Below, piece after piece: positions 46,720 to 56,992 of a stretch of DNA of 64,000 nt. This stretch comes from Sulfitobacter litoralis. GTDB taxonomy: Bacteria; Pseudomonadota; Alphaproteobacteria; Rhodobacterales; Rhodobacteraceae. The stretch is from positions 62,001-126,000 of the forward strand of contig NZ_FNJD01000004.1 of the NCBI RefSeq assembly GCF_900103185.1. Reading direction: 5' to 3'. Positions within the stretch are counted from its first letter, which is position 1; every line of letters begins with the position of its first letter. The notes beneath the pieces are model-generated. The model made no database searches and was not told the origin of the DNA. It saw nothing but the letters and a program-made list of their open reading frames with translations. A program made the translations under genes and the position numbers.

Positions 46720-47394
46720 ATGAAATCTTCCAGATCACGGTCCCGGTCCAAGAATACTCGCAACCGTCAGCCGCAGGGTGGCAACGTCGTTAACCGCGTT
46801 TTCGACAGTTCCGGCCCCGAAGGCAAGGTACGCGGCACGCCGCAGCAGATTATCGAGAAATACAACCAGTTGGCGCGTGATGCCCATCTCAGCAATGACC
46901 GCGTGGCGGCAGAGAACTTTCAGCAGCATGCCGAACACTACCTGCGGATGTTGTCCGAGGCACAGCGCGAGATCGACCAGCGTCGTGACCAGCAAGAACG
47001 TGAAAACCGTGAACGTCAGGCTGAGCGTGACCGCGAGCGGGTAGAGCGTCAGGAACGCGAAGCGGCGCAAGGCGGGCAGAATAACGCTGATCAACCTGCT
47101 GCAGATGCCGACACAGGTGATAAGCCAGACAGCCAACAGCAGGGCAACAACGGTAATGCCGATGCGCCCAAGCGTCGCCGCCGCAGCAACCCGAACCAGA
47201 ACCAGAACGACAACGCGCCCAAGTCGGACAGCGACGGCCAGCAAGATGGCGATGCACCCGAAGACAACCTTGTCGAGACACCCGAAAACAAGCCCAAGCC
47301 ACGCCGTGCGCCGCGCCGCAAGCCTGCCCCGAAGGCAGACGCTGACGAGTCCGCCAAGGACAACAACGGCGACCAGCCTGAAGCGGCAGAATAA
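46720..47394 (+). CDS. DUF4167 domain protein
   Basis: The 224-residue protein has a basic N-terminus (MKSSRSRSRSKNTRNRQ) and the DUF4167 core (NRVFDSSGPEGKVRGTPQQI, then DRVAAENFQQHAEHYLRML). A coiled-coil-like run of Arg/Glu/Gln follows. The long disordered tail is rich in Asn, Gln, Pro, Lys and Asp. The family is confined mainly to alphaproteobacteria; RNA binding is a reasonable guess from its composition, but the function is not known. A strong terminator follows. Confidence 0.88.
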   Translation: MKSSRSRSRSKNTRNRQPQGGNVVNRVFDSSGPEGKVRGTPQQIIEKYNQLARDAHLSNDRVAAENFQQHAEHYLRMLSEAQREIDQRRDQQERENRERQAERDRERVERQEREAAQGGQNNADQPAADADTGDKPDSQQQGNNGNADAPKRRRRSNPNQNQNDNAPKSDSDGQQDGDAPEDNLVETPENKPKPRRAPRRKPAPKADADESAKDNNGDQPEAAE

Positions 47395-47411
47395 ACACTT
47401 TGACAATGTAG

Positions 47412-47439
47412 AAAAGGCCCCGCGATTGCGGGGCCTTTT
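47412..47439. terminator. Bidirectional rho-independent terminator
   Basis: A perfect 12-bp stem AAAAGGCCCCGC / GCGGGGCCTTTT with loop GATT lies between the convergent DUF4167 and rsmA genes. U-rich ends lie on both sides. Confidence 0.88.
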
Positions 47440-47471
47440 GCGTTTTGAAGCTATTGGTCGGGCTGCAGCGG

Positions 47472-48314
47472 TCAGGTCTTGGCGATCTCGCGGGCCAGCG
47501 CACAGAACCCTTCCAGTGGCACCTGTTCCGCCCGTTCGGTCGGCTTTAGACCCGCGGCCAGTAAACGGTCCTCGATATCCGGTGCGGCACCCTTTAGCGC
47601 CGAACGTAGCATCTTGCGCCGCTGGTTAAACGCCGCGGCTACGATCCGGTTCAACACGGCAGGATCGGCGGGAAACCGCGGTTCAGGCAGGGCCGTGAGA
47701 TGCACCACCGCAGAGGATACTTTGGGCGGAGGGGTAAAGGCCTCGGGCGGCAGGTTCAGCACAATCCTTGCATCGGCCCGCCACTGTGCCAGCAGAGCCA
47801 GACGGCCATAGGCCTTGGAGCCGGGTTTGGCAACGATACGTTCAGCCACCTCGCGCTGGAACATAAGAGTAAGGCTTTGCCAGAACGGCGGCCATTCCTG
47901 CGGGGTCAACCAACGGACCAACAGTTCGGTGCCCACGTTATACGGCAGGTTCGCAGCAATGCGGATCGGTGGCGTCAAATGGGCTAAAGGGTCAATCTCG
48001 AGCGCGTCGCCTTCGATGACCATCAACCGATCAGGATAAGCGTCCGAAATTTCAGCGAGCGCAGGCAAGCAGCGTTTGTCCTTTTCGATCGCAAGAACGC
48101 GGCGCGCGCCTTCGGACAGCAACCCACGCGTCAACCCACCGGGACCTGGCCCGATTTCAAGCACATCACATTCAGTCATATCGCCCGCTTGCCGCGCGAT
48201 CTTGGCCGTCAGATTGAGGTCGAGCAAAAAGTTCTGCCCCAAGGATTTGCGTGCCTTGAGGTCATGGGTGTTAATCACATCGCGCAGGGGCGGAAGGTTG
48301 TCGATTGTGCTCAT
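47472..48314 (-). CDS. rsmA: 16S rRNA dimethyladenosine transferase RsmA (KsgA)
   Basis: RsmA dimethylates two adjacent adenines near the 3' end of 16S rRNA during small-subunit maturation. The 280-residue chain has [13 protein letters not shown] and the SAM motif [16 protein letters not shown]. The catalytic motif is NLPYN ([14 protein letters not shown]), and C-terminal [14 protein letters not shown] is typical. The family start [17 protein letters not shown] supports the ATG at 48314 although no strong ribosome site is seen. Last gene of the lpt-surA-pdxA series. Confidence 0.95.
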   Translation of the reverse strand: MSTIDNLPPLRDVINTHDLKARKSLGQNFLLDLNLTAKIARQAGDMTECDVLEIGPGPGGLTRGLLSEGARRVLAIEKDKRCLPALAEISDAYPDRLMVIEGDALEIDPLAHLTPPIRIAANLPYNVGTELLVRWLTPQEWPPFWQSLTLMFQREVAERIVAKPGSKAYGRLALLAQWRADARIVLNLPPEAFTPPPKVSSAVVHLTALPEPRFPADPAVLNRIVAAAFNQRRKMLRSALKGAAPDIEDRLLAAGLKPTERAEQVPLEGFCALAREIAKT

Positions 48315-48354
48315 CTGGGGGCCTGTGAAACGGGGAAAGACGGGGGGCGGACGC

Positions 48355-49341
48355 TCATGATTGCGCCATACGGTAGGCCATACGCAGCGCTTCAACCATG
48401 CTGGTAGGATTGGCAATACCCTGACCCGCGATGTCAAACGCAGTGCCATGATCAGGCGAGGTTCGAATGAACGGCAGGCCGAGCGTCACGTTGACGCCGC
48501 GGTCGAAATCCAGCGTCTTGATCGGGATCAGCGCTTGATCGTGGTACATGGCAATCGCCGCGTCATATCGTGCCCGCGCGGCAGCATGGAACATCGTATC
48601 AGCAGGGTGCGGTCCGCTGAGGTCAAAGCCTTCGCCCTGCATCTGCGTAACGAGCGTGTTCATCCAGTCGGCTTCCTGACGGCCCATCGTGCCACCTTCG
48701 CCAGCGTGGGGGTTCAATCCCGCGATGGCGATTTTGGGAGTTTTGATCCCGAATTGGGACATCAGCCCCGCCGATGTAATCTCTATCACGCGGCGCAGAT
48801 GGGCAGGTGTCAGGACATTTGGGACCTGATCCAATGCAATGTGGATTGTTGCCGGCACGACCCGCAGCTGATCCGAGGCCAGCATCATCACGACGTCCAC
48901 GCCACCGGCCAGCGCAGCAAGGTATTCCGTATGGCCCGGATAGCCGAAAGCCGCGCCGTCTTTCAGCGCTTTCTTGTGGATCGGGGCCGTGGTCAAGGCA
49001 CAGGCCGCACCGCTGCGCACCAGATCAACGCCGCGTGCGATCACATCGATCACGCCCTGCGCATTGGCGGGGTCCGGGTGTCCTGCGACCGCGTCACCGG
49101 CAAAGTCGTGGCGCAGCACGGGTAGGGCGGTGTCGCCTGCCTCTCGCGCGTCAGACGGGCTATCGATGATGCAATGGGGGATATCACGGGGCAGGTGGCG
49201 CGGATCACCAATCCAGGCAAGCGGCACTTCGCCTGACAGCATCGCCCAAGCCCGTGCGGCGACCTCTGGCCCGATGCCAGAGGGTTCGCCGCAAGAGATC
49301 ACAACCGGCTTGTCGGCCAAGCCCGTTTTAGCTTGGGTCAT
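48355..49341 (-). CDS. pdxA: 4-hydroxythreonine-4-phosphate dehydrogenase
   Basis: PdxA oxidises 4-phospho-hydroxythreonine in pyridoxal phosphate synthesis. The 328-residue chain has the family start [19 protein letters not shown]. Metal and substrate motifs are [44 protein letters not shown] and [14 protein letters not shown]. Its ATG overlaps the surA stop codon (ATGA). Confidence 0.96.
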   Translation of the reverse strand: MTQAKTGLADKPVVISCGEPSGIGPEVAARAWAMLSGEVPLAWIGDPRHLPRDIPHCIIDSPSDAREAGDTALPVLRHDFAGDAVAGHPDPANAQGVIDVIARGVDLVRSGAACALTTAPIHKKALKDGAAFGYPGHTEYLAALAGGVDVVMMLASDQLRVVPATIHIALDQVPNVLTPAHLRRVIEITSAGLMSQFGIKTPKIAIAGLNPHAGEGGTMGRQEADWMNTLVTQMQGEGFDLSGPHPADTMFHAAARARYDAAIAMYHDQALIPIKTLDFDRGVNVTLGLPFIRTSPDHGTAFDIAGQGIANPTSMVEALRMAYRMAQS

Positions 49342-50555
49342 TTGCGAACGATGCGCGCGTCGGCCCGCAGTTGTTCGAGCAGCTGTTCCGCATAGCCGGT
49401 CAGCCGTTCCTGACGCAGCGCGTTTGTCACATCCTCGCGCGAGGCAGATGCATTGGCAGCAGCGGTACGGCCACACATCATCAGCAGCATCAGCGTTTGA
49501 CCATTGGCACGGGTCAGTGTCGTTGAAACTTCGCCGGGGTCCAGCTTTGACAGTTCAATCGCCACGTCTTGCGGGATTTCTGCGGGGGCTTGGGTGACAC
49601 GTTCCAGCACTTCGGCGGGCTGGCCTTTGGCAATACCGTATAGATCATCGCATCGGTCGATCCGGCCACGGATGCTTGCGGCCTGTGCCAGTGCTGCCTC
49701 GGTCCGTCCGCCGGGGATGTAGTAGGTCGCATATTCGATCGCCGAATAGGTCGGTGCAGTGACGTTCGTTTCCTCGATGTCGCGCAGCTGAAACAGCGCC
49801 ACGGCGTTCGGGATTGGTAGAGGATCGGTGACTTCGCCCGGCGCAAGGCTGAGGATCAGCGGTTGCAGGCTCGGGGGCAGGTCAGTCAGGTTCTGCCACG
49901 GTAGATGTCCGCCACGACCCCGCGAAGCGGTCGCGGAATAGCGGCTGGCGTAGTTCGAAAATTCAGCCGCAGATTTGGACTGGGAAATCTGTTCGGCCAG
50001 TGTATTTACCCGTGCCGCCTGTTGCGGTGGGGCGGGTATGATAATCTCGGACACAAGAACGCGCACGCCGCTGCCATTGCTTTCCCCCAAGGCGCGGTCG
50101 ATTTCCGCGTCAGTGATTTGCACCCGGCTGGCATAGCGGGCACGCACCAGTTCGCGCCACCCGATGGAATTCACGACGAAATCGCGAAATGTTTCAGGCG
50201 AGATACCGGATTGACCTAGCGCTTGGGTAAATTCTTCGGTGCTCAGATCCGCGCGCGACGCAAATTCGGACAGGCTGTCCGCGATGCCCTGCGGGGTCAG
50301 TTCGATCCCTGCCTCAGCCACCGCTTCGTTGCGAAGGCGTTCGTCGATAAGCGAATTCAGCGCCCCATCGCGGGTCGCACCAGGGGCGTTCAAAACTTCA
50401 AGAAAGCGCCGGCGTTGCTGCACCTCGAATTCAGTCACAATGGATTCATTCACCTTGGCCACGGGCGCAAAGAGGTTCTGCGCCGAAACGGGGGCGCTGG
50501 TCACCAGACCAAGCCCAAGTACGGCGATGCTTCGTGTCAGACGGTTCAGGTTCAT
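49338..50555 (-). CDS. surA: SurA-type periplasmic chaperone / peptidyl-prolyl isomerase
   Basis: SurA escorts outer-membrane proteins, LptD among them, to the BAM complex. The 405-residue chain has a signal peptide (MNLNRLTRSIAVLGLGLVTS, cleaved after VSA), a SurA-N helical domain and one parvulin-like domain (SEIIIPAPPQQAARV through DPLPIPNAVALFQLRDIEE). It thus has one parvulin domain rather than the two of E. coli. ATG 50555 is chosen for the clean signal peptide; ATG 50573 is in frame. It sits 5 bp after lptD. Confidence 0.92.
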   Translation of the reverse strand: MNLNRLTRSIAVLGLGLVTSAPVSAQNLFAPVAKVNESIVTEFEVQQRRRFLEVLNAPGATRDGALNSLIDERLRNEAVAEAGIELTPQGIADSLSEFASRADLSTEEFTQALGQSGISPETFRDFVVNSIGWRELVRARYASRVQITDAEIDRALGESNGSGVRVLVSEIIIPAPPQQAARVNTLAEQISQSKSAAEFSNYASRYSATASRGRGGHLPWQNLTDLPPSLQPLILSLAPGEVTDPLPIPNAVALFQLRDIEETNVTAPTYSAIEYATYYIPGGRTEAALAQAASIRGRIDRCDDLYGIAKGQPAEVLERVTQAPAEIPQDVAIELSKLDPGEVSTTLTRANGQTLMLLMMCGRTAAANASASREDVTNALRQERLTGYAEQLLEQLRADARIVRK

Positions 50556-50560
50556 CTTAC

Positions 50561-52675
50561 TTATTTCCCACATGATCGCTCATATCTTTCTGTTCCGTTG
50601 GAGGCCGAGAAGCCCCGCAGGCCGACGTTAAACCCGATATCGGTAGAGGGCTCAACACTTGTTGAGGAGGTATAGCGGCGGCGCACCGAAAGGTCGACGC
50701 TCACGCATTCATTATTGTAGGTCAGGCCAAGTCCTGCCGTCGCTGCGGTACTGTTCTGCACGTCATAGCGCACGTCGGCGCTGGCGGACCATTGCTGGTT
50801 GATGTCATAGCTGCCGTCCAGCGACACTTCTGAAATTGCCTCGGTCCGGGCTTCATCTGGGTCAGCTTCAAGCCAGACATACGTCCCTGCGACGGTGGTT
50901 TTGCCAAAATTCCAGCCCCCGCGCAGCTCTGCCTTTGAGATGTCGAAGTCGGCATCCACCAGCGTGCGCGCGGTCAGCGAAAGCCCAGCATTGTTCCTGA
51001 TTTGCCCCGCCAGCAAAACATCAGAGCGCGCCCCAGACAGACCGGATGTATCGGTAAACTCGGGATCGATGACGCTGCGAAACACCTGACCAACAGCCAC
51101 ATAGGTATCCCAGCCATTGGGGTCAAAGCGCGACCAGTTGACGGCCACCGCTGCGGTGGTGCCCCGTTCACGCCGGTCGGGGCGCGGAAAGCGCGACAAT
51201 GACAGAATATTGCCCTGATCGAACTCGACGCGGGTGCTTTCTTCGTTCGGAATGTCGAGCCTGCCGCCATCGGTCCATCCCAGCTGCACCACAGGCGTCA
51301 GCACCTGCGAGGCACCGCCTGCCTCGCGGCGGGCCATCGGATAGCTGAACCCAACGGCCCCAAAAGGGGCTACATCGCTGTGGTTCTGCGCAAAGCTGCT
51401 GTCTTGGGTGATGTCAAAGAAATTGAACGTCGTCCCGATCTGCGTATCCGTCACAAGGCCCGAGCGGTGGGTAAAGCGGCGCAGATATTTCAACGATCCG
51501 TTGATCCGCGATACATCACGGCCGATGATGTCCACATCCGAACTGCGCCAGTGGCTATGGGCCTCAAGGCCGAACCGCAATTCTCCTCCCCAAGCTTTGG
51601 GGAAAAAGCGTCGTTCGAATTCGCCGTCGATCACGACGGTCGGCAGGGTGCTGTTTAGTTCGCCAGGGCGCAGGGTTTCAAAGTTGTAAAGGCTGGTGCG
51701 CACAAAACTGTCGCGCCGTGCGCGGGATAGCGTCAGATCGCTGCGCAGACGGTCATCATCCGCATAACCGTATTCGGTGAAATACGAACTGTCGCTCACG
51801 GCCTCTATCGTAAAGCTGAGCTGATAGTCCCGCTCCAGATCAAAGCGGCCTTCGCCAAAAAGGTAGCCACGGGTGTCGCCGGGTTGCTGGTCATCCCGCG
51901 TGTAGGCACCGTCAAACTGGATCTCGCCATTGGTGAACGCTTGGCGATAGCGAAATTCGAGGGTGCGGGTCGACGACGAAAGATACGGGGTCAACGTCAG
52001 GTCGCGGCTTTGCCCAAGCGTGATGAAATACGGCAGCTTCAGCCCCGTACCCAAAAGCGACGTCGTACGGACTGACGGCGCGAGAAAGCCGTTCGCGCGG
52101 TCTAGTGTGGGATCGGGCAGGCGCAGGCGCGGTAGATAAAAGACTGGAACGGACCGGATGTGAAAGGTCGCATCGTCGAAATACAATTGTTGTGCCACGG
52201 TGTCATGCACCACGCGGCGGGCGCGTATCTGCCACAGGGGCAATTCGCCGTCATTACAGGTTTTGCACGAAGTGACGGCAGTTTTATACAGTTGGCTATA
52301 GCGCCCTTCAACACGGTCGATCTGCACGGCGGCCATTTGCACCTGCTGGTTCAACACCATGCGCGCGCCGCGCAGCAACCCGTTTTGCAGCCCCTGATCC
52401 AGCTCGGCGGCATCAGCAAGAATGACCGTACCGTCCCCATCGTTCAGCACGATCGGCCCTTCAATCACCAGCGCACCGGTTTGGTCGTTATAGCGGATGG
52501 CGGACGCCCGAATACGGGTGGTGCCCTGAAACGCCTCTACGTTGCCTTGGGCGACCAGTTCGCGGTCACGGGTGATAAAAAGGTCATCGGCTACCAACAC
52601 AGCGGGACGGTCGCTGTCTTGCGCAGCGGCAGGCAATCCAAGCGCCACAAGAAGGGTCAGGAGCAAACGGCGCAT
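50561..52675 (-). CDS. lptD: LPS assembly outer-membrane protein LptD
   Basis: LptD with LptE inserts lipopolysaccharide in the outer leaflet. The 704-residue chain has a signal peptide (MRRLLLTLLVALGLPAAA) and an N-terminal OstA/jellyroll part (VLVADDLFITRDRELVAQG). The C-terminal beta barrel follows (from about residue 200). Cys residues occur as a pair in TSCKTCNDGELP and again in NNECVSVDL and SCGK near the end, which fits the known N-to-C-terminal disulfides. AGAGGATGGCTGAC precedes the ATG at 52675; the frame is open further upstream. Confidence 0.94.
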   Translation of the reverse strand: MRRLLLTLLVALGLPAAAQDSDRPAVLVADDLFITRDRELVAQGNVEAFQGTTRIRASAIRYNDQTGALVIEGPIVLNDGDGTVILADAAELDQGLQNGLLRGARMVLNQQVQMAAVQIDRVEGRYSQLYKTAVTSCKTCNDGELPLWQIRARRVVHDTVAQQLYFDDATFHIRSVPVFYLPRLRLPDPTLDRANGFLAPSVRTTSLLGTGLKLPYFITLGQSRDLTLTPYLSSSTRTLEFRYRQAFTNGEIQFDGAYTRDDQQPGDTRGYLFGEGRFDLERDYQLSFTIEAVSDSSYFTEYGYADDDRLRSDLTLSRARRDSFVRTSLYNFETLRPGELNSTLPTVVIDGEFERRFFPKAWGGELRFGLEAHSHWRSSDVDIIGRDVSRINGSLKYLRRFTHRSGLVTDTQIGTTFNFFDITQDSSFAQNHSDVAPFGAVGFSYPMARREAGGASQVLTPVVQLGWTDGGRLDIPNEESTRVEFDQGNILSLSRFPRPDRRERGTTAAVAVNWSRFDPNGWDTYVAVGQVFRSVIDPEFTDTSGLSGARSDVLLAGQIRNNAGLSLTARTLVDADFDISKAELRGGWNFGKTTVAGTYVWLEADPDEARTEAISEVSLDGSYDINQQWSASADVRYDVQNSTAATAGLGLTYNNECVSVDLSVRRRYTSSTSVEPSTDIGFNVGLRGFSASNGTERYERSCGK

Positions 52676-52676
52676 G

Positions 52677-53774
52677 TCAGCCATCCTCTGCGTGTAAAAG
52701 AAGACCAAGCGCCAAGAGGATCGACGCGACGGGCGGAGCCCATGCGGCAAGAAGAACCGGGATCTGCCCGTTCTCTCCCAGAATTTGTGCAAAGCTGCGA
52801 ATAAAATACAACCCGAACCCCAACAAGACAGACGCCAACACGGCAACGCCCGTGCCACCAAACCTCGTATGGCGCATGGTGAAAGCGCTCGCAACTAGAA
52901 CCATCGCCACCAGGAAGAACGGCCGCGCCAGTTCGGTCTGTAGCCAGACCTTGTGGCGGCGCGGGCTGAATCCAGCGAGTTCAAGCTGTTCGATATAGTC
53001 GGGCAGATCATAGATCGACACCGCGCCGGGGTCGGTAATGCTGTCACGGATGCGATCCAGTGTCAGGGTCGAGGGCAGGGTAAGCGTCTCAAACGTCTCT
53101 GCCGCGCCTTCAGCGTTCACACCCACCTGCAGCGGCCATGACTTTGCATCCGCCAATATCCAGATACCGTCCTCGAGTGCTGCGCTGCCCGCTTCGATCC
53201 GGCGCTTCGGGCCACCATCTGGTGCGTAGGTCAGGAAAGTTACGTCATAAAGCACCGAGGCATCTTTGTTTGATCGCCAAGCTCGGATCACGGTTTGCCC
53301 ATCGTCGCTGCCTTGCCGCAGCCACAGCCCTTCGGCGCTGACCGACAAAACAGAGGTCCCGCCCGCGCGGATACTGTCCGTCATCTGGCCGTATTTTTTC
53401 GCGGTTGCTGCAACGATCGGGTTCAACATGCCCACGGCCATAACGCCGATAATGAAGGCCACCCAAATCGGTGCCTGCAACGCGCTAAGAGCCGATCTGC
53501 CCGCGGCACGGGTCACAACCAGTTCAGACGACCGCGCCAACGACAAAAACAGCACCACCGTGGCAAGGATCATGATCAAAGGCAGGATCAGGTTCATCGT
53601 CTCGGGTGTGTTCAGCAAGGTCATGCCGAAAAGCCGAGGCCAGCCGATGTCATAGCTGCTAAATTTCCGCGCCTGTTCAACCATGTCGACAAGGACCAGC
53701 AAGGAAAACAGCACCGCCGAGATCAGCACGAAGCCCATGATAAAACGGCGGGCGAAATAGAGATGCAGGATCAT
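52677..53774 (-). CDS. lptG: LPS export ABC transporter permease LptG
   Basis: LptG is one of the two membrane subunits of the LptB2FG extractor. The 365-residue chain has six transmembrane segments in the usual 3 + 3 layout around a periplasmic beta-jellyroll. Examples are YFARRFIMGFVLISAVLFSL at the start and RFGGTGVAVLASVLLGFGLYF in the second set. Its ATG overlaps the lptF stop (ATGA). Confidence 0.95.
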   Translation of the reverse strand: MILHLYFARRFIMGFVLISAVLFSLLVLVDMVEQARKFSSYDIGWPRLFGMTLLNTPETMNLILPLIMILATVVLFLSLARSSELVVTRAAGRSALSALQAPIWVAFIIGVMAVGMLNPIVAATAKKYGQMTDSIRAGGTSVLSVSAEGLWLRQGSDDGQTVIRAWRSNKDASVLYDVTFLTYAPDGGPKRRIEAGSAALEDGIWILADAKSWPLQVGVNAEGAAETFETLTLPSTLTLDRIRDSITDPGAVSIYDLPDYIEQLELAGFSPRRHKVWLQTELARPFFLVAMVLVASAFTMRHTRFGGTGVAVLASVLLGFGLYFIRSFAQILGENGQIPVLLAAWAPPVASILLALGLLLHAEDG

Positions 53775-54901
53775 GCGACGCCCCTTTTTCTGCCCATCCG
53801 TTTGGTCCACCCGGGGTGCGCCGTTTGCCAGATCATCCCGATGACGATTACGGCCCCGATCAGGCTGGGGAGGAACAACAATGGCCAGCGATCCGCGTTC
53901 TCGCGCACCGTTTCGACCAAAGTGCCACGCAGCCCGTCAATCGCGATCAACAGGCCAAAGGCGATCACGATTTCGCGCCAGACCCCGAACCGGGAAAAGC
54001 CCCCGAGCACCAGTGTCGCATAGCCAATCAGTGCAGCAATTATGCAAAAAGCGGCAGAGGCAAAGCGCGCGGTCAGCTCTTCTGCGATCTCGCCCGATGT
54101 GGATTTCGTGGCGTTCTCAAGCTGGTCCCAGTCCGCGAACAGCTGTGCTGTGGTCATCGCGTCGATGGACGTGCTTTTCGCGTTTTTGCTGCTGACCAAG
54201 GCCGAAACATCAAACGAGAAATCGCGGAACTTGGCGGTCGACAGACGCGTGCCCGCCACTTCAAGCCGCTGCGCCATGCCGTCAACCATGATCAAGGTCG
54301 TGCCGTCGCCGTTGCGGATCAGATAGGCTTCGGATGCGGTATAGATCACGCCCTCGTCGGGGTTGCGGCGGTCAGATAAAAATACATCACGCAAAACCCC
54401 ATCGGCATCGATCACGCGGGTGTAGAACGTCACCTTTGACGTGGGGTGCAGGAATGTCCCTTCGGTGAGCAGCCGCGCCGTCACATTCTGCGAAATCTCG
54501 GCCTCGCGTTCTGATAACTGGGCATTCGACAGGGGCAAAAGCAAATGGGTCAACACCGACATCATCAACGCAACGCACAGCCCATAGACGAACACCGGCC
54601 GTGCCAGACGCCAAGGGCTGGTGCCCGTTGCCTGCAATACGGTCAGCTCGGATTCGCTGGTCATGCGGTTGATCACATAAACCGACCCCGCAAAGGTCGC
54701 GATTGGCAGCACTGTGGTGATCAGCTTGGGCAGTCCCAACACAGTGAATTCCAGAAACACCAGCGCGGTCTGGCCGTCGCCGATCAGTCGGTCAAACAGC
54801 ACCACAGCACGGTTGATCCAAAAAATCGCGACCAGAACCAGCGCAAAAAAGCTAAACAGGATCAGGAACTGGGACAACATATAGCGGTCGAACTTGGCCA
54901 A
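53771..54901 (-). CDS. lptF: LPS export ABC transporter permease LptF
   Basis: The partner of LptG. The 376-residue chain begins MAKFDRYMLSQFLILFSFFA and has the same 3 + 3 transmembrane layout (LPKLITTVLPIATFAGSVYV, ELTVLQATGTSPWRLARP). The start is the TTG at 54901, with AAGGG 8 nt upstream; an earlier in-frame TTG at 54922 has no ribosome site. First gene of the lptF-lptG-lptD-surA-pdxA-rsmA series and divergent from pepA. Confidence 0.94.
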   Translation of the reverse strand: MAKFDRYMLSQFLILFSFFALVLVAIFWINRAVVLFDRLIGDGQTALVFLEFTVLGLPKLITTVLPIATFAGSVYVINRMTSESELTVLQATGTSPWRLARPVFVYGLCVALMMSVLTHLLLPLSNAQLSEREAEISQNVTARLLTEGTFLHPTSKVTFYTRVIDADGVLRDVFLSDRRNPDEGVIYTASEAYLIRNGDGTTLIMVDGMAQRLEVAGTRLSTAKFRDFSFDVSALVSSKNAKSTSIDAMTTAQLFADWDQLENATKSTSGEIAEELTARFASAAFCIIAALIGYATLVLGGFSRFGVWREIVIAFGLLIAIDGLRGTLVETVRENADRWPLLFLPSLIGAVIVIGMIWQTAHPGWTKRMGRKRGVA

Positions 54902-55035
54902 TCTGCATCCCTTAGATATCAACGCGGGTTAACTTTCGCCCAACGTTAAAGGAAATTTCCGCCCGCGAAAACTGCTATCTGGCCTTACCGGCGCACGCAG
55001 GATACGTCTAAGCGAAATTCAGACAAAAGGGGTTC

Positions 55036-56511
55036 ATGATGACCGCACTGACGCCAATGACATTTACCGAAACCGATATTGACCAGATCGCAGGCCACAC
55101 GGGCCGTGTGGCTGTGATTGTGGGCGCGGATGGCAAGCTGAACCCCTCGGCGCGACGCATCAACAAGCTTACCAAAGGCGCGCTGGAGCGGCTCGTTGCC
55201 AGTGATAGCTTCACGAAATTGTCAGCGGGCGATGCCGTCAGCCTAGGGTTTCCGACCGGCATGGCGGCAGAGGCCGTGGATGTTGTGCAGCTTGAGAACA
55301 ATGCCGACCAAGAAGCGCTGCGGGCCGCGGGTGCGTCGCTGGCCAAGCGCCGTGGCACCGCTGATCTGCTGGTCCTGACCGGTGGCCTGCGCAAAACGGC
55401 AGAGTTGTGTTTTGGTCTGGCGATGCGTGATTACACGTTTGAAGATCGCAAAAGCAACGGCAAGCCGCGCACGGGGCAGGTCACGATCATGAACTCCAAG
55501 CCCGAAGAGGTCGAGGCTGCCGCAGCGCCGCTGCTGGCAATCGCCGATGGCGCTTTTATGACCCGCGACCTGACCAACGAACCCGCAAATATCCTGACCA
55601 CCACTGAATTCGCCGACCGTCTGGCCGAGATGGAATCCCTTGGCCTCGAGGTCGAAGTGCTGGACGACGCCAAGCTCGAAGAACTAGGCATGCGTACCTT
55701 GCTCAGCGTCGGGCAGGGGTCGGCCAGCCCGTCCTACGTTGTGGTGATGAAATGGAACGGCGGCGAGAAAGACGCGGCCCCGCTGGCACTAGTCGGCAAG
55801 GGCGTGGTGTTTGACACCGGCGGGATCAGCCTGAAACCCGGCGCAGGCATGGAGGACATGACAATGGATATGGGCGGCGCGGGCGTCGTGTCCGGCGTGA
55901 TGCGCAGCCTCGCGTTGCGCAAGGCTAAGGCAAATGTCGTCGGTCTCGTCGGAATTGTAGAGAACATGCCTTCGAGCACGGCAACCCGCCCCGGTGACGT
56001 CATCAAAACAATGAAGGGTGACACGGTCGAGGTCATCAACACCGACGCCGAGGGGCGTTTGGTGCTGTGCGACGTGCTGTGGTACGCGCAGGAACGGTTC
56101 AATCCGGCGGGCGTGATCGACTTGGCCACGTTGACCGGCGCGATCATTATCGGCTTGGGCCATGACAATGCGGGCGTCTTCTCGAACGACGACGCGCTGT
56201 GCAACGCCTTCCTCAAGGCAGCAAAAACCGAGGGCGAAGGCGCGTGGCGCATGCCCATGGGCGCGGGCTATGACAAGCTGCTGAAAAGCCGCATCGCTGA
56301 TATGAAAAACATCGGCGGTCGTCCTGCCGGATCGATCACAGCGGCGCAATTCCTACAACGGTTTATCAAAGACGGTACGCCCTGGATCCACCTTGATATT
56401 GCCGGCGTGGCTTCGGTTAAGTCTGAAACAGCGCTCGCACCCGTGGGGGCGACGGGCTGGGGCGTTGCGTCTTTGAACCGTTTGATTTCAAACCTCTACG
56501 AGACAGAGTAA
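55036..56511 (+). CDS. pepA: Leucyl aminopeptidase
   Basis: This M17 di-metal aminopeptidase removes N-terminal residues. The 491-residue chain has the metal/catalytic motifs LVGKGVVFDTGGISLKPG and NTDAEGRLVL and ends in the usual GATGWGVASLNRL. Length is normal. AAAAGGGG precedes two ATGs (55036, 55039). holC follows after 5 bp. Confidence 0.96.
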   Translation: MMTALTPMTFTETDIDQIAGHTGRVAVIVGADGKLNPSARRINKLTKGALERLVASDSFTKLSAGDAVSLGFPTGMAAEAVDVVQLENNADQEALRAAGASLAKRRGTADLLVLTGGLRKTAELCFGLAMRDYTFEDRKSNGKPRTGQVTIMNSKPEEVEAAAAPLLAIADGAFMTRDLTNEPANILTTTEFADRLAEMESLGLEVEVLDDAKLEELGMRTLLSVGQGSASPSYVVVMKWNGGEKDAAPLALVGKGVVFDTGGISLKPGAGMEDMTMDMGGAGVVSGVMRSLALRKAKANVVGLVGIVENMPSSTATRPGDVIKTMKGDTVEVINTDAEGRLVLCDVLWYAQERFNPAGVIDLATLTGAIIIGLGHDNAGVFSNDDALCNAFLKAAKTEGEGAWRMPMGAGYDKLLKSRIADMKNIGGRPAGSITAAQFLQRFIKDGTPWIHLDIAGVASVKSETALAPVGATGWGVASLNRLISNLYETE

Positions 56512-56516
56512 ACCTG

Positions 56517-56975
56517 ATGGGTGCCGCGTATTTCTACCATCTGACCCAGCGACCCCTGGTCGAAACGCTGACCATGCTCTTGGGCAAGGCCCAAGGCGCT
56601 GGTTGGCGCGTGGCGGTACGTGGCACCGATCAAAATCTTCTGGAACAGTTGGACGTTGCCCTGTGGCGGGGTCCGGATGATGGGTTTTTACCGCATGGTT
56701 TGGCGGGCGGTCCTCATGATGCGGATCAGCCGGTGCTTTTGACCACCCAAAACGCTGCGCCCAACCGTGCAACCTGCGTGTTTTCGATCCACGGTGCGCC
56801 CGTAACCGCCGAAGAAGTTGCCGCGCTGGACCGCGTGTGCATCCTGTTCGACGGGTTAGACGAGCACGCGTTGAACGTGGCCCGCGACCAGTGGAAGGCT
56901 CTGAAGGCTGCGGGTGCATCGGCGCAATACTGGTCCGAGGAGTCGGGTCGATGGGAGAAAAAGGCAGAGACCTGA
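56517..56975 (+). CDS. holC: DNA polymerase III chi subunit
   Basis: Chi links the clamp loader to single-strand-binding protein. The 152-residue chain matches the family: AAYFYHLTQRPLVETLTMLL, then LWRGPDDGFLPHGL, DQPVLLTTQ and LDRVCILFDGLDEHALNVAR. Next to pepA, as in many proteobacteria. Confidence 0.93.
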   Translation: MGAAYFYHLTQRPLVETLTMLLGKAQGAGWRVAVRGTDQNLLEQLDVALWRGPDDGFLPHGLAGGPHDADQPVLLTTQNAAPNRATCVFSIHGAPVTAEEVAALDRVCILFDGLDEHALNVARDQWKALKAAGASAQYWSEESGRWEKKAET

Positions 56976-56992
56976 GGGTGTTACGCGCGCAT

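Noticed and set aside
46735-47406. Minus-strand 223-codon hydrophobic frame opposite the DUF4167 gene
   Set aside because: The hydrophobic look comes from reading Gln/Asn/Asp-rich codons in reverse; the DUF4167 frame has a conserved domain and a matching terminator.
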